Shown here in pieces: positions 8,926 through 16,825 of a stretch of 64,000 nt of DNA (positions are counted from its first letter, which is position 1; every line of letters begins with the position of its first letter). The position numbers were made by a program, and so were the translations under genes. Source of the stretch: Myroides sp. N17-2 (GTDB taxonomy: Bacteria; Bacteroidota; Bacteroidia; Flavobacteriales; Flavobacteriaceae); the NCBI RefSeq assembly GCF_002286775.1, contig NZ_NSGJ01000009.1:62001-126000 (forward strand), in the 5' to 3' direction. The notes under the pieces are model-generated. The model had not been told where the DNA came from. It searched no databases and saw only the letters and a program-made list of their open reading frames with translations.

Positions 8926-9777
8926 ATGAAAAAAAACACCACAGCGTCTGCAGTATCTGCTGCCTTAACCTCTATGATGTGTGTACAAGGAGGAGCATCT
9001 GTAGCTAAACAATTATTCCCAGTAGTAGGTGCCACAGGTACTACTGCACTGCGAATAGGAATATCTGCTATCTTACTTAATATCATCAATCGTCCTAAAA
9101 TCTCTAAATTCTCTAAAAAAGAATGGATGTATTGTGGTTTATTCGGAGGGTCGATCGCCCTGATGAACATGATCTTTTATCTAGCGATACAGCGTATACC
9201 ATTAGGACTAGGAGTTACTATAGAGTTTATAGGTCCTTTATTCTTGGCCTTATTCTTATCGCGTAAATTACTAGATATTGTATGGGCGCTGTTTGCCTGT
9301 GCAGGGATCTTACTTATCGTACCTTGGCAAACCAATAACGTAGATATTATAGGTCTAGGATTAGCTGCTACAGCAGGGGTATTCTGGGCGTGCTATATCG
9401 TGATGGGAAGTAAAGTATCTAAAGAGATGAATACGAACCATGCTGTATCAGTAGGTCTAGTCTTCGCTACACTTATCGTAATTCCTGTAGCTTTATTCAC
9501 AGGTGGATTAGAGAACCTTACTTGGACTAGTTTAGGGTTAGGAGTATTAGTTGCTATTCTATCTAGTGCATTGCCTTTCTCATTAGACCTAATCGCTTTA
9601 AAGCAATTACCTGCCAAGACCTTTAGTATCTTGACAAGTTTACAGCCAGCTTTTGCAGCGATGTCAGGATTGCTATTCTTAAAGGAGCACTTGACGTTCA
9701 TACAGTGGATATCTATCGCCTGTGTCATCACTGCTAGTGTAGGTTCTACGATGTTTAGTACTAAGAAAGAAGCTTAG
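8926..9777 (+). CDS. EamA/DMT family exporter, RhtA-like
   Basis: An inner-membrane exporter of the drug/metabolite transporter superfamily, with about ten hydrophobic segments in two repeated halves across 283 residues. The segment AIQRIPLGLGVTIEFIGPLFLALF closely follows the threonine/homoserine exporter RhtA pattern (IPLG-x-x-V-x-x-EF-x-GPL). The second half ends with SLQPAFAAMSGLLFLKEHLTFIQW, the typical EamA signature. Amino acid or homoserine efflux is therefore likely but not proven. It is a single-gene unit closed by a terminator 30 bp downstream. Confidence 0.88.
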   Translation: MKKNTTASAVSAALTSMMCVQGGASVAKQLFPVVGATGTTALRIGISAILLNIINRPKISKFSKKEWMYCGLFGGSIALMNMIFYLAIQRIPLGLGVTIEFIGPLFLALFLSRKLLDIVWALFACAGILLIVPWQTNNVDIIGLGLAATAGVFWACYIVMGSKVSKEMNTNHAVSVGLVFATLIVIPVALFTGGLENLTWTSLGLGVLVAILSSALPFSLDLIALKQLPAKTFSILTSLQPAFAAMSGLLFLKEHLTFIQWISIACVITASVGSTMFSTKKEA

Positions 9778-9806
9778 TCATAGATATTCTGATAATACCA
9801 CTATAT

Positions 9807-9838
9807 AAAAAGGTTGTCTTTAATAGACAGCCTTTTTT
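9807..9838. terminator. Rho-independent terminator
   Basis: Stem AAAAAGGTTGTCT with a G-T wobble against AGACAGCCTTTTTTT, loop of about 4 nt. It follows the exporter gene. Confidence 0.88.
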
Positions 9839-9840
9839 TG

Positions 9841-10108
9841 TGTAAAAAAACTTAGATGTTATTCCTAATTTCCCCTTGCGCTTTATAGCCGAGTATATGC
9901 ATAATCACTGCGGTATACTTGCTCAGATGGTCTCGTTCAGCAAGAAATGGGCAAACAACCTTCTCGAAGTAGGCAACGAATTAACTTTATAAATTATATT
10001 TACTCCCTTTTACTCCGTTTTACTCCTGTTTACTCCCCTAGTTGTAAAACTGCAATAACCAAAAACATATCTTCCCCATAATTATTAATCATTTAAAATC
10101 AATAAATT
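9841..10108. other. Gap before DUF6266 with a 31-codon open frame and T-rich repeats
   Basis: Between the terminator and DUF6266 there is a short plus-strand open frame at 9897-9992. It begins MHNHCGILAQMV and ends LLEVGNELTL, and is extended upstream in frame without a stop by about 16 codons. It is not recognised and could be a remnant or chance. At about 10000-10040 there are three or four imperfect tandem copies of TTTACTCC. No clear promoter was found. Confidence 0.35.
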
Positions 10109-10759
10109 ATGGCCCACATCAAAGACGGGATTCTTAGCCCACCTATAGGAAAAGTAGGTACTGTAGTAGGAGTACGCTGGAGAAATAAAAAAATATTACG
10201 CTCTCTACCAACGTCAAATGGCAAACCTGCATCAGAAAAACAGCTACTACAAAGAGCTAAACTCACTTTAGTATCGCGTTTCTTAAAAACGCTCAAACCA
10301 TTTATCAATAATCACATTCCTCCTATTCAAGGAAAAAAGAGTATGCTTACAGGTACGGATCAGGCTAGTTCTATACTATTAAAACAAGGTTTAGATGTCA
10401 TAGATAATACCCCTTTGCTCCTCATTAATAAGGTAACCGTGGCTATAGGGATATTACCCGTCGCTCACTTTAAAGAGATAAAACTGACAGAGGATAAACA
10501 AGTATATCTACAATGGGAAGACAATAGTCACAATAGCTTAACAAACGCAAATGACCTATTATCTGTTGTGTTTTTTCACAATCAAAACAATGCATTTCAC
10601 ATCGTTGAAAATATTGGTCAGCGTGAAGACGAAGAGGGAATTGTCTCTCTTCCGAAAGATTGGGTTATTGGTATTGTACATCTTTGGACCGTATGGACGA
10701 ATCAAGATAAGACGCTTAATAGTACTAGTATATACCACAAGGCAATTTACTTAGATTAA
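10109..10759 (+). CDS. DUF6266 family protein
   Basis: Function unknown; the family is common in Flavobacteriia. The N-terminus MAHIKDGILSPPIGKVGTVVGVRWRN, followed by LRSLPTSNGKPASEKQ, is the diagnostic DUF6266 start (G-I-L-g-x-x-x-G-K-V-G-x-V-V-G-x-x-W, then lRslp). The 216-residue length is usual, and there is no signal peptide or membrane segment. The middle region, including YLQWEDNSHNSLTNANDLL, resembles the beta-rich domain typical of the family. It is transcribed alone and converges on a minus-strand lipoprotein gene. Confidence 0.88.
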   Translation: MAHIKDGILSPPIGKVGTVVGVRWRNKKILRSLPTSNGKPASEKQLLQRAKLTLVSRFLKTLKPFINNHIPPIQGKKSMLTGTDQASSILLKQGLDVIDNTPLLLINKVTVAIGILPVAHFKEIKLTEDKQVYLQWEDNSHNSLTNANDLLSVVFFHNQNNAFHIVENIGQREDEEGIVSLPKDWVIGIVHLWTVWTNQDKTLNSTSIYHKAIYLD

Positions 10760-10790
10760 GGACTGTTATAAATCTTCAAAAAAGAGAGAT

Positions 10791-10834
10791 AAAAAAAGGG
10801 AGCCAATAACTTGACTCCCTTTTACTATATTGAC
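10791..10834. terminator. Terminator, copy 1 of a 44-bp direct repeat
   Basis: The stem AAAAGGGAGCCAA / TTGACTCCCTTTT (one internal mismatch) has a TAAC loop and A/T runs on both sides. The 44 bases are identical to 11626-11669. Together the copies bracket the lipoprotein gene. It can serve both the DUF6266 gene and the lipoprotein gene. Confidence 0.9.
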
Positions 10835-10867
10835 AATATCCTAAGCACTTTAAACAATTGTGTCTTG

Positions 10868-11524
10868 CTAATTAAAATAACTTGGATCCAATTCTAATTT
10901 CTCACCTTCTTTTCTTGAAAACTTAAATCTATGAGATAGTGTACTTCCACCTTCTTTTCTTTCTATTAAAGCCTCAATCTTAAAAACAACATCTACTTTA
11001 TACTCTAATTTCCCAAATGGTTTCTTTGCCTCTTCTTCATCTTGTTCTCTATAATCATTACTAACGTTAAAAATATATTCACTCAATGTAAAGCTTTGGT
11101 AGTCTTTAACAGAATCTCTTTTTATTTGAGATACAGCCTCGTTAAAATCTGAAACGATCCAATCTAAATCCAAATCACTTAAAGTTTTAGTGTGCTTAGG
11201 TGCGTCTCTTTCCCTTTGAATTAGAAAAGGATCATGCTCTACTACAGTATCATTAAATACTGAATAATTCCTTTCTCTTTCATCATAACTACTTGTTTCA
11301 TAAAGAACATTTATTCCCCCTAAAGAAGGAGAGTATGATTCTCCATTCCATAAAGTTAGTCTCCACACTCTTAAGTTTGGATCAAAACGTTCAAATAGAA
11401 TCTTCTTAAAATCTACTAATGAACTTTCATCATATGGGATAACTTTTTCCTTAGCCTTAAATGCACAAGCATTAAACACAACGCCAATCGTTATAAAAAG
11501 AACTAAATATTTTATTTTACTCAT
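10868..11524 (-). CDS. Lipoprotein of unknown function
   Basis: 218 residues from the ATG at 11524; an upstream in-frame start at 11554 would put 10 residues before the signal peptide and is less likely. The N-terminus MSKIKYLVLFITIGVVFNAC is a lipoprotein signal with lipobox VFNAC. The rest is charged and soluble, with the run YREQDEEEAKKPFGKLEYKV near the C-terminal third. No domain was recognised. The gene is bracketed by two identical copies of a terminator, which suggests it was inserted beside bshA as a unit. Confidence 0.75.
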   Translation of the reverse strand: MSKIKYLVLFITIGVVFNACAFKAKEKVIPYDESSLVDFKKILFERFDPNLRVWRLTLWNGESYSPSLGGINVLYETSSYDERERNYSVFNDTVVEHDPFLIQRERDAPKHTKTLSDLDLDWIVSDFNEAVSQIKRDSVKDYQSFTLSEYIFNVSNDYREQDEEEAKKPFGKLEYKVDVVFKIEALIERKEGGSTLSHRFKFSRKEGEKLELDPSYFN

Positions 11525-11625
11525 AATTAGGTATCCAATATTTATTATAATCAACTTTTTAATAAAACTACGATATATTAATACTTTATAAAACTATTTT
11601 CATAATATAATTTCTGAATAACTCA

Positions 11626-11669
11626 AAAAAAAGGGAGCCAATAACTTGACTCCCTTTTACTATATTGAC
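11626..11669. terminator. Terminator, copy 2 of a 44-bp direct repeat
   Basis: Identical over 44 bases to 10791-10834, with the same GGGAGCCAA / TTGACTCCC stem and loop. It lies 20 bp after the bshA stop codon on the minus strand. Confidence 0.9.
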
Positions 11670-11688
11670 TAGATGATATAGACAACTT

Positions 11689-12825
11689 CTATAACTCCTC
11701 TTTCTTCGCTATCGCTGCTTTGTAAATCTCTTCGTACAATGGCAATACCTTATCGATACTAAACTTCTTCGCTACTTCACGTGCACGTTGTTTAAACCCA
11801 CATAATGTATCGTGATCTTTTAATATCTTCAGTGAGTTAGCAACCATATCTTCGACATCTCCTACATCACTTAAATACCCTGATATACCTGGTTCATTCA
11901 CTTCTGGAAGTCCCCCTGTGTTACTTGAGATAACAGGTACACCCATCGCCATTGCTTCTAGTGCAGCAAGACCGAAACTCTCAGTCTCAGAAGGCAATAA
12001 GAACAAGTCAGAATAAGATAAGATATGTTCTATCTCGTTACTGTTACCGAAGAAGATAATCTTATCATAGATACCTAACTCTAAGGCTTGACGCTCAGCA
12101 CGCTCTTTCTCAGGACCATCCCCTACTAACATTAATTTGGCAGGTCTCTCTTTTTGGATACCGTAGAATATAGAGACTACATCCTCAATGCGCTTTACTT
12201 TTCTGAAGTTACTGATATGCGTGATAATGACTTCGTCTTTTCCTGCCATCGCACTACGTTTACACGGAGTATCTTCACAATCTACCCCTTTCACTTCGAT
12301 AAAGTTAGGGATGACATGTATCTCTTTCTCTGTACCGAATAGACAATGTGTAGACTGCTTTAACGACTCAGACACAGAAGTAACATAGTCTGAATTATTA
12401 ATACTAAAACTCACCGCTGACTTGTAGTTAGGATGATTCCCTACTAACGTAATATCCGTTCCGTGTAGTGTTGTAATCATTGGTAAGTTGATACCCTGCT
12501 CTTTCAGCATTTGCTTCGCCATATACCCTGCATAAGCGTGAGGAATGGCATAATGCACGTGAAGCACATCTATCTTAAATAATTTGACCATATCTACTAA
12601 CTTACTTGACAAGGCAAGTTCATAAGGCTGATAATGGAATAATGGGTACTCGGGTACATTTACTTCGTGATAGTATATATTAGGGTTTAGCAGGGCTAAA
12701 CGTACAGGTTGACTATAAGTAATAAAATGCACCTCGTGATTTCTTTTTGCTAACTCCAATCCTAATTCAGTGGCTACTACACCACTACCTCCAAAGGTAG
12801 GATAGCATACGATGGCTATTTTCAT
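11689..12825 (-). CDS. bshA: N-acetyl-alpha-D-glucosaminyl L-malate synthase
   Basis: The first step of bacillithiol synthesis: a GT-B glycosyltransferase that joins UDP-GlcNAc to L-malate in the cytoplasm. The N-terminus MKIAIVCYPTFGGSGVVATE, with the glycine-rich GGSGVVATELG loop, is characteristic of BshA. HVHYAIPHAYAGYMAKQML and TTLHGTDITLVGNHP follow in the N-domain. The C-domain has the GT4 nucleotide-sugar motif ESFGLAALEAMAMGVPVISSNTGGLPE. The 378-residue length matches the family. It is transcribed alone from a good flavobacterial promoter. Bacillithiol is a known thiol of many Bacteroidota. Confidence 0.94.
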   Translation of the reverse strand: MKIAIVCYPTFGGSGVVATELGLELAKRNHEVHFITYSQPVRLALLNPNIYYHEVNVPEYPLFHYQPYELALSSKLVDMVKLFKIDVLHVHYAIPHAYAGYMAKQMLKEQGINLPMITTLHGTDITLVGNHPNYKSAVSFSINNSDYVTSVSESLKQSTHCLFGTEKEIHVIPNFIEVKGVDCEDTPCKRSAMAGKDEVIITHISNFRKVKRIEDVVSIFYGIQKERPAKLMLVGDGPEKERAERQALELGIYDKIIFFGNSNEIEHILSYSDLFLLPSETESFGLAALEAMAMGVPVISSNTGGLPEVNEPGISGYLSDVGDVEDMVANSLKILKDHDTLCGFKQRAREVAKKFSIDKVLPLYEEIYKAAIAKKEEL

Positions 12826-12854
12826 ATTGTATATAACTGCTTATTTTGATTGGT

Positions 12855-12884
12855 TAAAGATAATTCTATTATTTGTAACACAAA
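12855..12884 (-). promoter_or_regulatory. Promoter of bshA
   Basis: On the minus strand TTTG (12881-12884) and TATCTTTA (12855-12862) are separated by 18 bp. This fits the flavobacterial -33/-7 pattern TTTG-N17-23-TAnnTTTG with one mismatch in the last base. It lies about 30 bp before the bshA ATG. Confidence 0.6.
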
Positions 12885-12983
12885 TTATTTTTAACGTTTT
12901 GATGCATGTCAGAAGAGGCTAGTGAATCGTTTATTGTTTACAGAGCAATCATATCAATAATTTATATTGCTTACTAAGCTTTT

Positions 12984-13335
12984 TCGCTACGCGGTTTCTC
13001 TTTTACTTTTTTTCTTGATAAAAAAAGTAAACAAAAAAATCAAGGCTGTAACTACTAAGCGGTCAATTACGGCACAAATTCTGAAACAAAATTAACTCCC
13101 TTCGGTCAAACAGAATTTTGTTTCTAAGAATTTGCACCTATTGACACTCTGCCTCCGCAACGCCTGGCTTCTTCGCTAAAAACATCTACTAGATGTTTTA
13201 ATAACGCTCGACCCTGTTAAGGCCGTTAGAGACTTCGTAAGAATAATCAGTTTAACAGTCCAATTCACTTTATCACTCCGTAAGATGAATAGCCTTTTAA
13301 ACATAAGTCTAAAACTGTTAACTACTAAATTACAA
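12984..13335. repeat. Mosaic intergenic repeat, copy 1
   Basis: The 615-bp gap between bshA and the SUFU gene is largely a modular repeat. In order: CGCTACGCGG; a hairpin-forming pair TTTACTTTTT..AAAAAAGTAAAC; AAGCGGTCAATTACGGCACA; ACTCCCTTCGGTCA; GCACCTATTGACACTC; the palindrome AAAACATCTACTAGATGTTTT (written without its last base here as a 20-mer pair); GGCCGTTAGAGACTTCGTAAG; and AAACTGTTAACT. The same modules in the same order occur reversed at 50741-51136, with different insertions. No gene was seen. Confidence 0.8.
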
Positions 13336-13409
13336 AGCCTTATAGAGGATGAACTATACAAAAAAGAGTGAAATTAATTTTCAGTAAATGGTAGTTACAT
13401 ATTTAAGGT

Positions 13410-13417
13410 TATATTTG
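13410..13417 (+). promoter_or_regulatory. Promoter -7 box of the SUFU-domain gene
   Basis: TATATTTG matches the TAnnTTTG consensus exactly, 23 bp before the start codon. The -33 element is not clear. Confidence 0.5.
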
Positions 13418-13440
13418 TTTAACGCAAAAAATGTAGAACA

Positions 13441-14085
13441 ATGACTTTAGAAGAATACAAACAAAAATATAATGAAGAAGATCCTGTGGGATGGGATGCT
13501 ATATCTGATCACCTAGAAGAATTATACGGAGAACAACAGCCTGAGCACTTCGGTAATGCAATCCCATATTCTTTAGGTGGAGAGAATCCATTAGATGGGC
13601 TAAGTGTATATAAAAGCGACAAGCAGACTGACCACTTCCATATTACTACTTTTGGTTTCTCAGATTTGTATTACAATGAAGAAGGAGTAAACAATGATTA
13701 CAGTGGATATGGTTTTGAAATGACGATGCGTCTAAAGAAACAGGGTGATGAGAATATCCATTGGGCAATGAACCTAATGAACAACTTGGCAAAATACGTA
13801 TTCAACTCAGGTAAGTGGTTTGAAGAGTTTCACTTTATTCCGGCTAATGGCCCTATTCGCTTAGACTATGATACCGATTTAGTAGCTATCGCTTTTGTAA
13901 AAGATCCTGAATTAGGTACTTTAGAAACACCTAATGGACGTATAGATTTCTTACAGATGGTGGGAATTACACAGAAAGAATATGATACTCTATTAGCAAA
14001 TCCTATGACTACAGAGACAGAAAAGTTAATCGAACAGTTGCGTCAAGATAATCCTTTGTTGATTACAGACCTTGATAGGAAGTAG
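13441..14085 (+). CDS. Suppressor of fused (SUFU) domain protein
   Basis: 214 residues with the SUFU fold along most of the length. Segments typical of bacterial SUFU proteins are VGWDAISDHLEELYGEQQPEHFG, HFHITTFGFSDLYYNEE, GYGFEMTMRLKK and IDFLQMVGITQKEYDTL. The bacterial role is unknown; several members are immunity proteins in polymorphic toxin systems, but no toxin gene is adjacent here. It is cytoplasmic, with no signal peptide. It is expressed alone, and the 109 bp after it lead into the IS4-type element. Confidence 0.9.
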   Translation: MTLEEYKQKYNEEDPVGWDAISDHLEELYGEQQPEHFGNAIPYSLGGENPLDGLSVYKSDKQTDHFHITTFGFSDLYYNEEGVNNDYSGYGFEMTMRLKKQGDENIHWAMNLMNNLAKYVFNSGKWFEEFHFIPANGPIRLDYDTDLVAIAFVKDPELGTLETPNGRIDFLQMVGITQKEYDTLLANPMTTETEKLIEQLRQDNPLLITDLDRK

Positions 14086-14096
14086 TTTTTGGGTTG

Positions 14097-14135
14097 TGAT
14101 CACACAGATTGCAAATCTGCGCGAGCGTGATGTTG
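14097..14135. repeat. Hairpin repeat of the 'gattgcaaatc' type
   Basis: CACACAGATTGCAAATCTGC is an inverted repeat around TTGCAA. It is related to the pair at 4780-4855 and to CGCGGATTTGTAATCCGTG at 44262. Confidence 0.65.
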
Positions 14136-14175
14136 CGATATATCAACAAAGAAGTAATTTGTTTAAGCATTATAT

Positions 14176-15546
14176 CAATACTCCGCTACTAACTCTAGCA
14201 TCCTATCTTCCCGAAATCAAGTAGTTGGTCTATTTTACGTTTATTTTTTGCGAGTTCGGAGTTTATACCGAACATTGAAATAAATCGTTTCAGCAGTAAC
14301 TCATTGTGATAATGTGTTTTAATATCACTCATAGAAAAGGGAACATCTGCATTAGGTTCTTGATCTTTTAAAGCAATCCAATGCTCAACTTTAGCCAAAT
14401 TAATAGCTGTTAAAGACATATTCCAATGAAAATGTAGCTTCTTTTCACTTCTAGCTTGACAGTGATTTAACCCAGTAAATTGTTTAGCATCTCGATATAG
14501 AAATTCTATTTGAAAACGCTGACGATACATCTCTAATATTTCATCCCACTCTAAAGTAAGATCAGTTGAGAAGTATGTCTTGTGTGTGAACTCTTCTTTG
14601 CTATTACGTGTGTAAACGATAACAATATTTATCTCTCTTTTCAGTGATTTTGAATGCGCTTTAAGCGTATATATTTTCTCCTTTTTATCGTCTCTGACCA
14701 ATCTAGCACAGCTCTTATCAATATCTTTATAATCTACTTTATTGGTATACATCTTCTTTCTTCCTTTCCCTTTTTTCTGTTCACCTGTGTAAAAATGCCT
14801 TAGAACAGAATCTTTTCGAAGTCGTGATATTACCTGAAAACCAGCTTCTAACATAGGTTCTATGAAGGTGTACTTTGAAAAATAAGCATCTGCCACTAAA
14901 AACTTAGAAACATCTTTTAACTCTTCTTTATTTTCAAGAATTTTTCGAGCATAAAATTCTAACTGTTTCTCTTGTTCCAGTATTTCTACGGTTTGAAAAC
15001 CTACAAGATGAAAGGCTGTTTTACGTATTAAATCGAGTACTGCTATTCCATTAAACTCTAATCCCCACTTTGATTTGGCAGCGCAACCCGACCAAAAATA
15101 GCCTGCTCCGGGTGTCATTTTTCCAGATTTAGAAATATAACTTGGGTCAAAAGCTAGTGCAGTTTTACCTTTTAAATGTGGCTTGAGTAATGCGATATTA
15201 AATGAAAGAAAATCAAAGTCTCTTTCAAAAAACACACGAAATCCCGACTCACTTCTATCAGAATAACGCTCTAGTTGTAAAAAGTTGATTCTACCACGAA
15301 TACTTAAAAACAGAGATGCAACTACCATAAAACCTTTTGTGGTTCTGATATCAACTTTCTTTTCTTTTCCTATGCCCTTTTGATCTAAAGTTGTACTTTT
15401 GATGCAGGGTAACTCCGATGTTTGTCCTTTTTTTCGCAAGACTAAAGATACTAAATATCAGCGAGTTACCCTATTTTTATTTACTCTTTTTTTACTTTAT
15501 TTTATTGTTAATCAATCGTTTATGCTACTTCTTAGCGGACTATTGT
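14176..15546 (-). mobile_element. Insertion sequence with an IS4-superfamily transposase
   Basis: The transposase gene is flanked by imperfect inverted repeats: CAATACTCCGCTA at about 14176-14188 with TAGCAT just inside, and the complement TAGCGGACTATTG at about 15533-15545 with ATGCTA just inside. A clear target duplication could not be seen, so the ends are approximate. On the left side it abuts a hairpin repeat region; on the right it reaches to the presumed start of the DinB gene. Confidence 0.6.
14195..15439 (-). CDS. DDE transposase (IS4 superfamily)
   Basis: 414 residues. A DDE catalytic set can be placed: Asp in ALAFDPSYISKSG, Asp in FLVADAYFSKYTF and Glu in YRQRFQIEFLYRDAKQ. The last also carries the Y-x-x-R-x-x-x-E pattern of IS4-type enzymes. 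The given start is a TTG; the next upstream codons hit a stop, so the start is uncertain, but the reading frame is intact and no frameshift is visible. The enzyme would cut and paste the surrounding element. Basic residues are frequent at the N-terminus (MRKKGQ), as expected for DNA binding. Confidence 0.88.
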   Translation of the reverse strand: MRKKGQTSELPCIKSTTLDQKGIGKEKKVDIRTTKGFMVVASLFLSIRGRINFLQLERYSDRSESGFRVFFERDFDFLSFNIALLKPHLKGKTALAFDPSYISKSGKMTPGAGYFWSGCAAKSKWGLEFNGIAVLDLIRKTAFHLVGFQTVEILEQEKQLEFYARKILENKEELKDVSKFLVADAYFSKYTFIEPMLEAGFQVISRLRKDSVLRHFYTGEQKKGKGRKKMYTNKVDYKDIDKSCARLVRDDKKEKIYTLKAHSKSLKREINIVIVYTRNSKEEFTHKTYFSTDLTLEWDEILEMYRQRFQIEFLYRDAKQFTGLNHCQARSEKKLHFHWNMSLTAINLAKVEHWIALKDQEPNADVPFSMSDIKTHYHNELLLKRFISMFGINSELAKNKRKIDQLLDFGKIGC

Positions 15547-15549
15547 TAT

Positions 15550-16059
15550 ATGAAAAAAAGTGAAATAACTAATATGCCCGAATACTTTGACAAGTACATA
15601 AACTTAGTTGAAGACATTGATCTATTTGAAGCATTTGACGCAAGTTTAAAACAACTAGAATCTGTCAATTACTCATTGCTAAACAACATTGGGTTAAAAA
15701 CATATGCTCCTAATAAATGGACAATTAATGAAGTATTCCAGCATATTGCAGACATAGAAAGAATACTATGTTCTGGTACACTTCAATTCGTAAGAGGTAA
15801 TGAAAACTATGTAATAACATTCGATGAACAACTTATAGCTAGTCATTCTAAAGCTAACAATAGGTCTTTAGAACAAATTATAGAAGAGCTAATAGTTGTT
15901 AGAAAAGCAACTATAGCTCTTTTTAATGCATTTGATCAATGTGATTTTAGAAAATCAGGTATTAATTGGAAACATAGAATCTCTGTAGAAGCGATGGGAT
16001 TCAATATGATAGGTCATCAGATTCATCATATAAACTTTATACATTCACATTATTTTTAG
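15550..16059 (+). CDS. DinB family protein
   Basis: 169 residues from the ATG at 15550; an alternative ATG at 15574 (MPEYFDKYINL) is also plausible. The four-helix DinB/YfiT-like fold is suggested by YAPNKWTINEVFQHIADIERI, with the metal-binding His in the second helix, and by MIGHQIHHINFIHSHYF near the C-terminus. Members are metal-dependent, often thiol-using, transferases or of unknown role. The gene starts right at the right end of the insertion sequence, so its original promoter may have been displaced. It has no terminator hairpin of its own; a repeat region follows. Confidence 0.8.
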   Translation: MKKSEITNMPEYFDKYINLVEDIDLFEAFDASLKQLESVNYSLLNNIGLKTYAPNKWTINEVFQHIADIERILCSGTLQFVRGNENYVITFDEQLIASHSKANNRSLEQIIEELIVVRKATIALFNAFDQCDFRKSGINWKHRISVEAMGFNMIGHQIHHINFIHSHYF

Positions 16060-16119
16060 TCACACTAACCTGCTGTATGAAGTCTTCCGTCTTCACACAA
16101 ATACCCGCACACTATATCA

Positions 16120-16212
16120 CATCCATTTCACTTTATCACTTCGTAAGGTTAATAGCCGTTTAAACGCAAGACTAAAAACCGTGAACTGTTAACTGTCCAC
16201 CGTTAACTGTTA
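16120..16212. repeat. Intergenic repeat of the 'actgttaactgtccaccgtt' type
   Basis: CACTTTATCACTTCGTAAGG, AATAGCCGTTTAAACGCAAG and GTGAACTGTTAACTG follow each other. They match the distal modules of the mosaic repeats at about 13270-13335 and 50750-50830. Confidence 0.75.
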
Positions 16213-16216
16213 AAAC

Positions 16217-16609
16217 CTAAAAAACCCAACGCTCTACTAAGTGATACCACATTGCTTTACCTTCTTTTAAGGTAAATACGACAGAAGATTCTCTTTCTGT
16301 TCTTACCTCATCAGTCTGTTGTATTTCTATATACTCCACTATGATATGCCCGAAAGTAGCGTACCCTGCTATATCCTTAACCTCTATTTGTCTTGTTGGA
16401 AAGATTCCATAAGCAGTGGTTAGCCATTGTGTGAACGTATCATACCCCATACTTTTACCATCGCCATTCGTCATTACAAATGATGGATCAAATGTACTTA
16501 CTATAGCCTTATATACTGACTCCTTATCTGTTGCAGTTCCATTAAACCAAGTTTGTATATTGACGTGAAAGTCGATTACCTGTTGTTTTCCTAATTCTAA
16601 ATTATTCAT
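16217..16609 (-). CDS. NTF2-like / DUF4440-type protein
   Basis: A 130-residue single-domain protein with the NTF2/SnoaL cone fold: helix FHVNIQTWFNGTATDKESVYKAI, then strands ending YHLVERWVF. Members bind or turn over small hydrophobic ligands, or act as small accessory domains; the substrate is unknown. There is no signal peptide. The start codon is preceded by the CATCACAAAAAAACAAA element shared with ilvB, ilvC and the DUF5694 gene. The DHA2 efflux gene is upstream on the same strand, 216 bp away, with repeats between, so co-transcription is uncertain. Confidence 0.78.
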   Translation of the reverse strand: MNNLELGKQQVIDFHVNIQTWFNGTATDKESVYKAIVSTFDPSFVMTNGDGKSMGYDTFTQWLTTAYGIFPTRQIEVKDIAGYATFGHIIVEYIEIQQTDEVRTERESSVVFTLKEGKAMWYHLVERWVF

Positions 16610-16611
16610 AT

Positions 16612-16760
16612 TTTTTGTTTTTTTGTGATGTCGTGATGTCGTGATGTTGTTGTTCTGTGATTAATACCCTCGCGCGCCGGCTGGCTCCATCACTAAAAAT
16701 GTCTACTAGACATTTTCTTAACGTTTGGCCCTGTGATGTCGTGATGTTGTGTTCTTGTAA
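16612..16760. repeat. 8-bp array and modular hairpins between the efflux pump and NTF2-like genes
   Basis: At 16617-16650 the unit GTGATGTC repeats about three times after TTTGTTTTTTT. Then comes GGCTGGCTCCATCACTAAAA, the palindrome TGTCTACTAGACA, and another GTGATGTCGTGATGTTGTG at about 16733-16752. The order resembles the inserted module at 13155-13220. Confidence 0.75.
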
Positions 16761-16825
16761 TCGACAATTTCTCTTTACGAAAAAACAAAAAACCGAAATC
16801 ACAAAAGACCAAAACAACAAAACAC

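Noticed and set aside
15418..15549. N-terminal extension of the DinB frame
   Set aside because: It lies inside the insertion sequence end and codes a hydrophobic low-complexity stretch.
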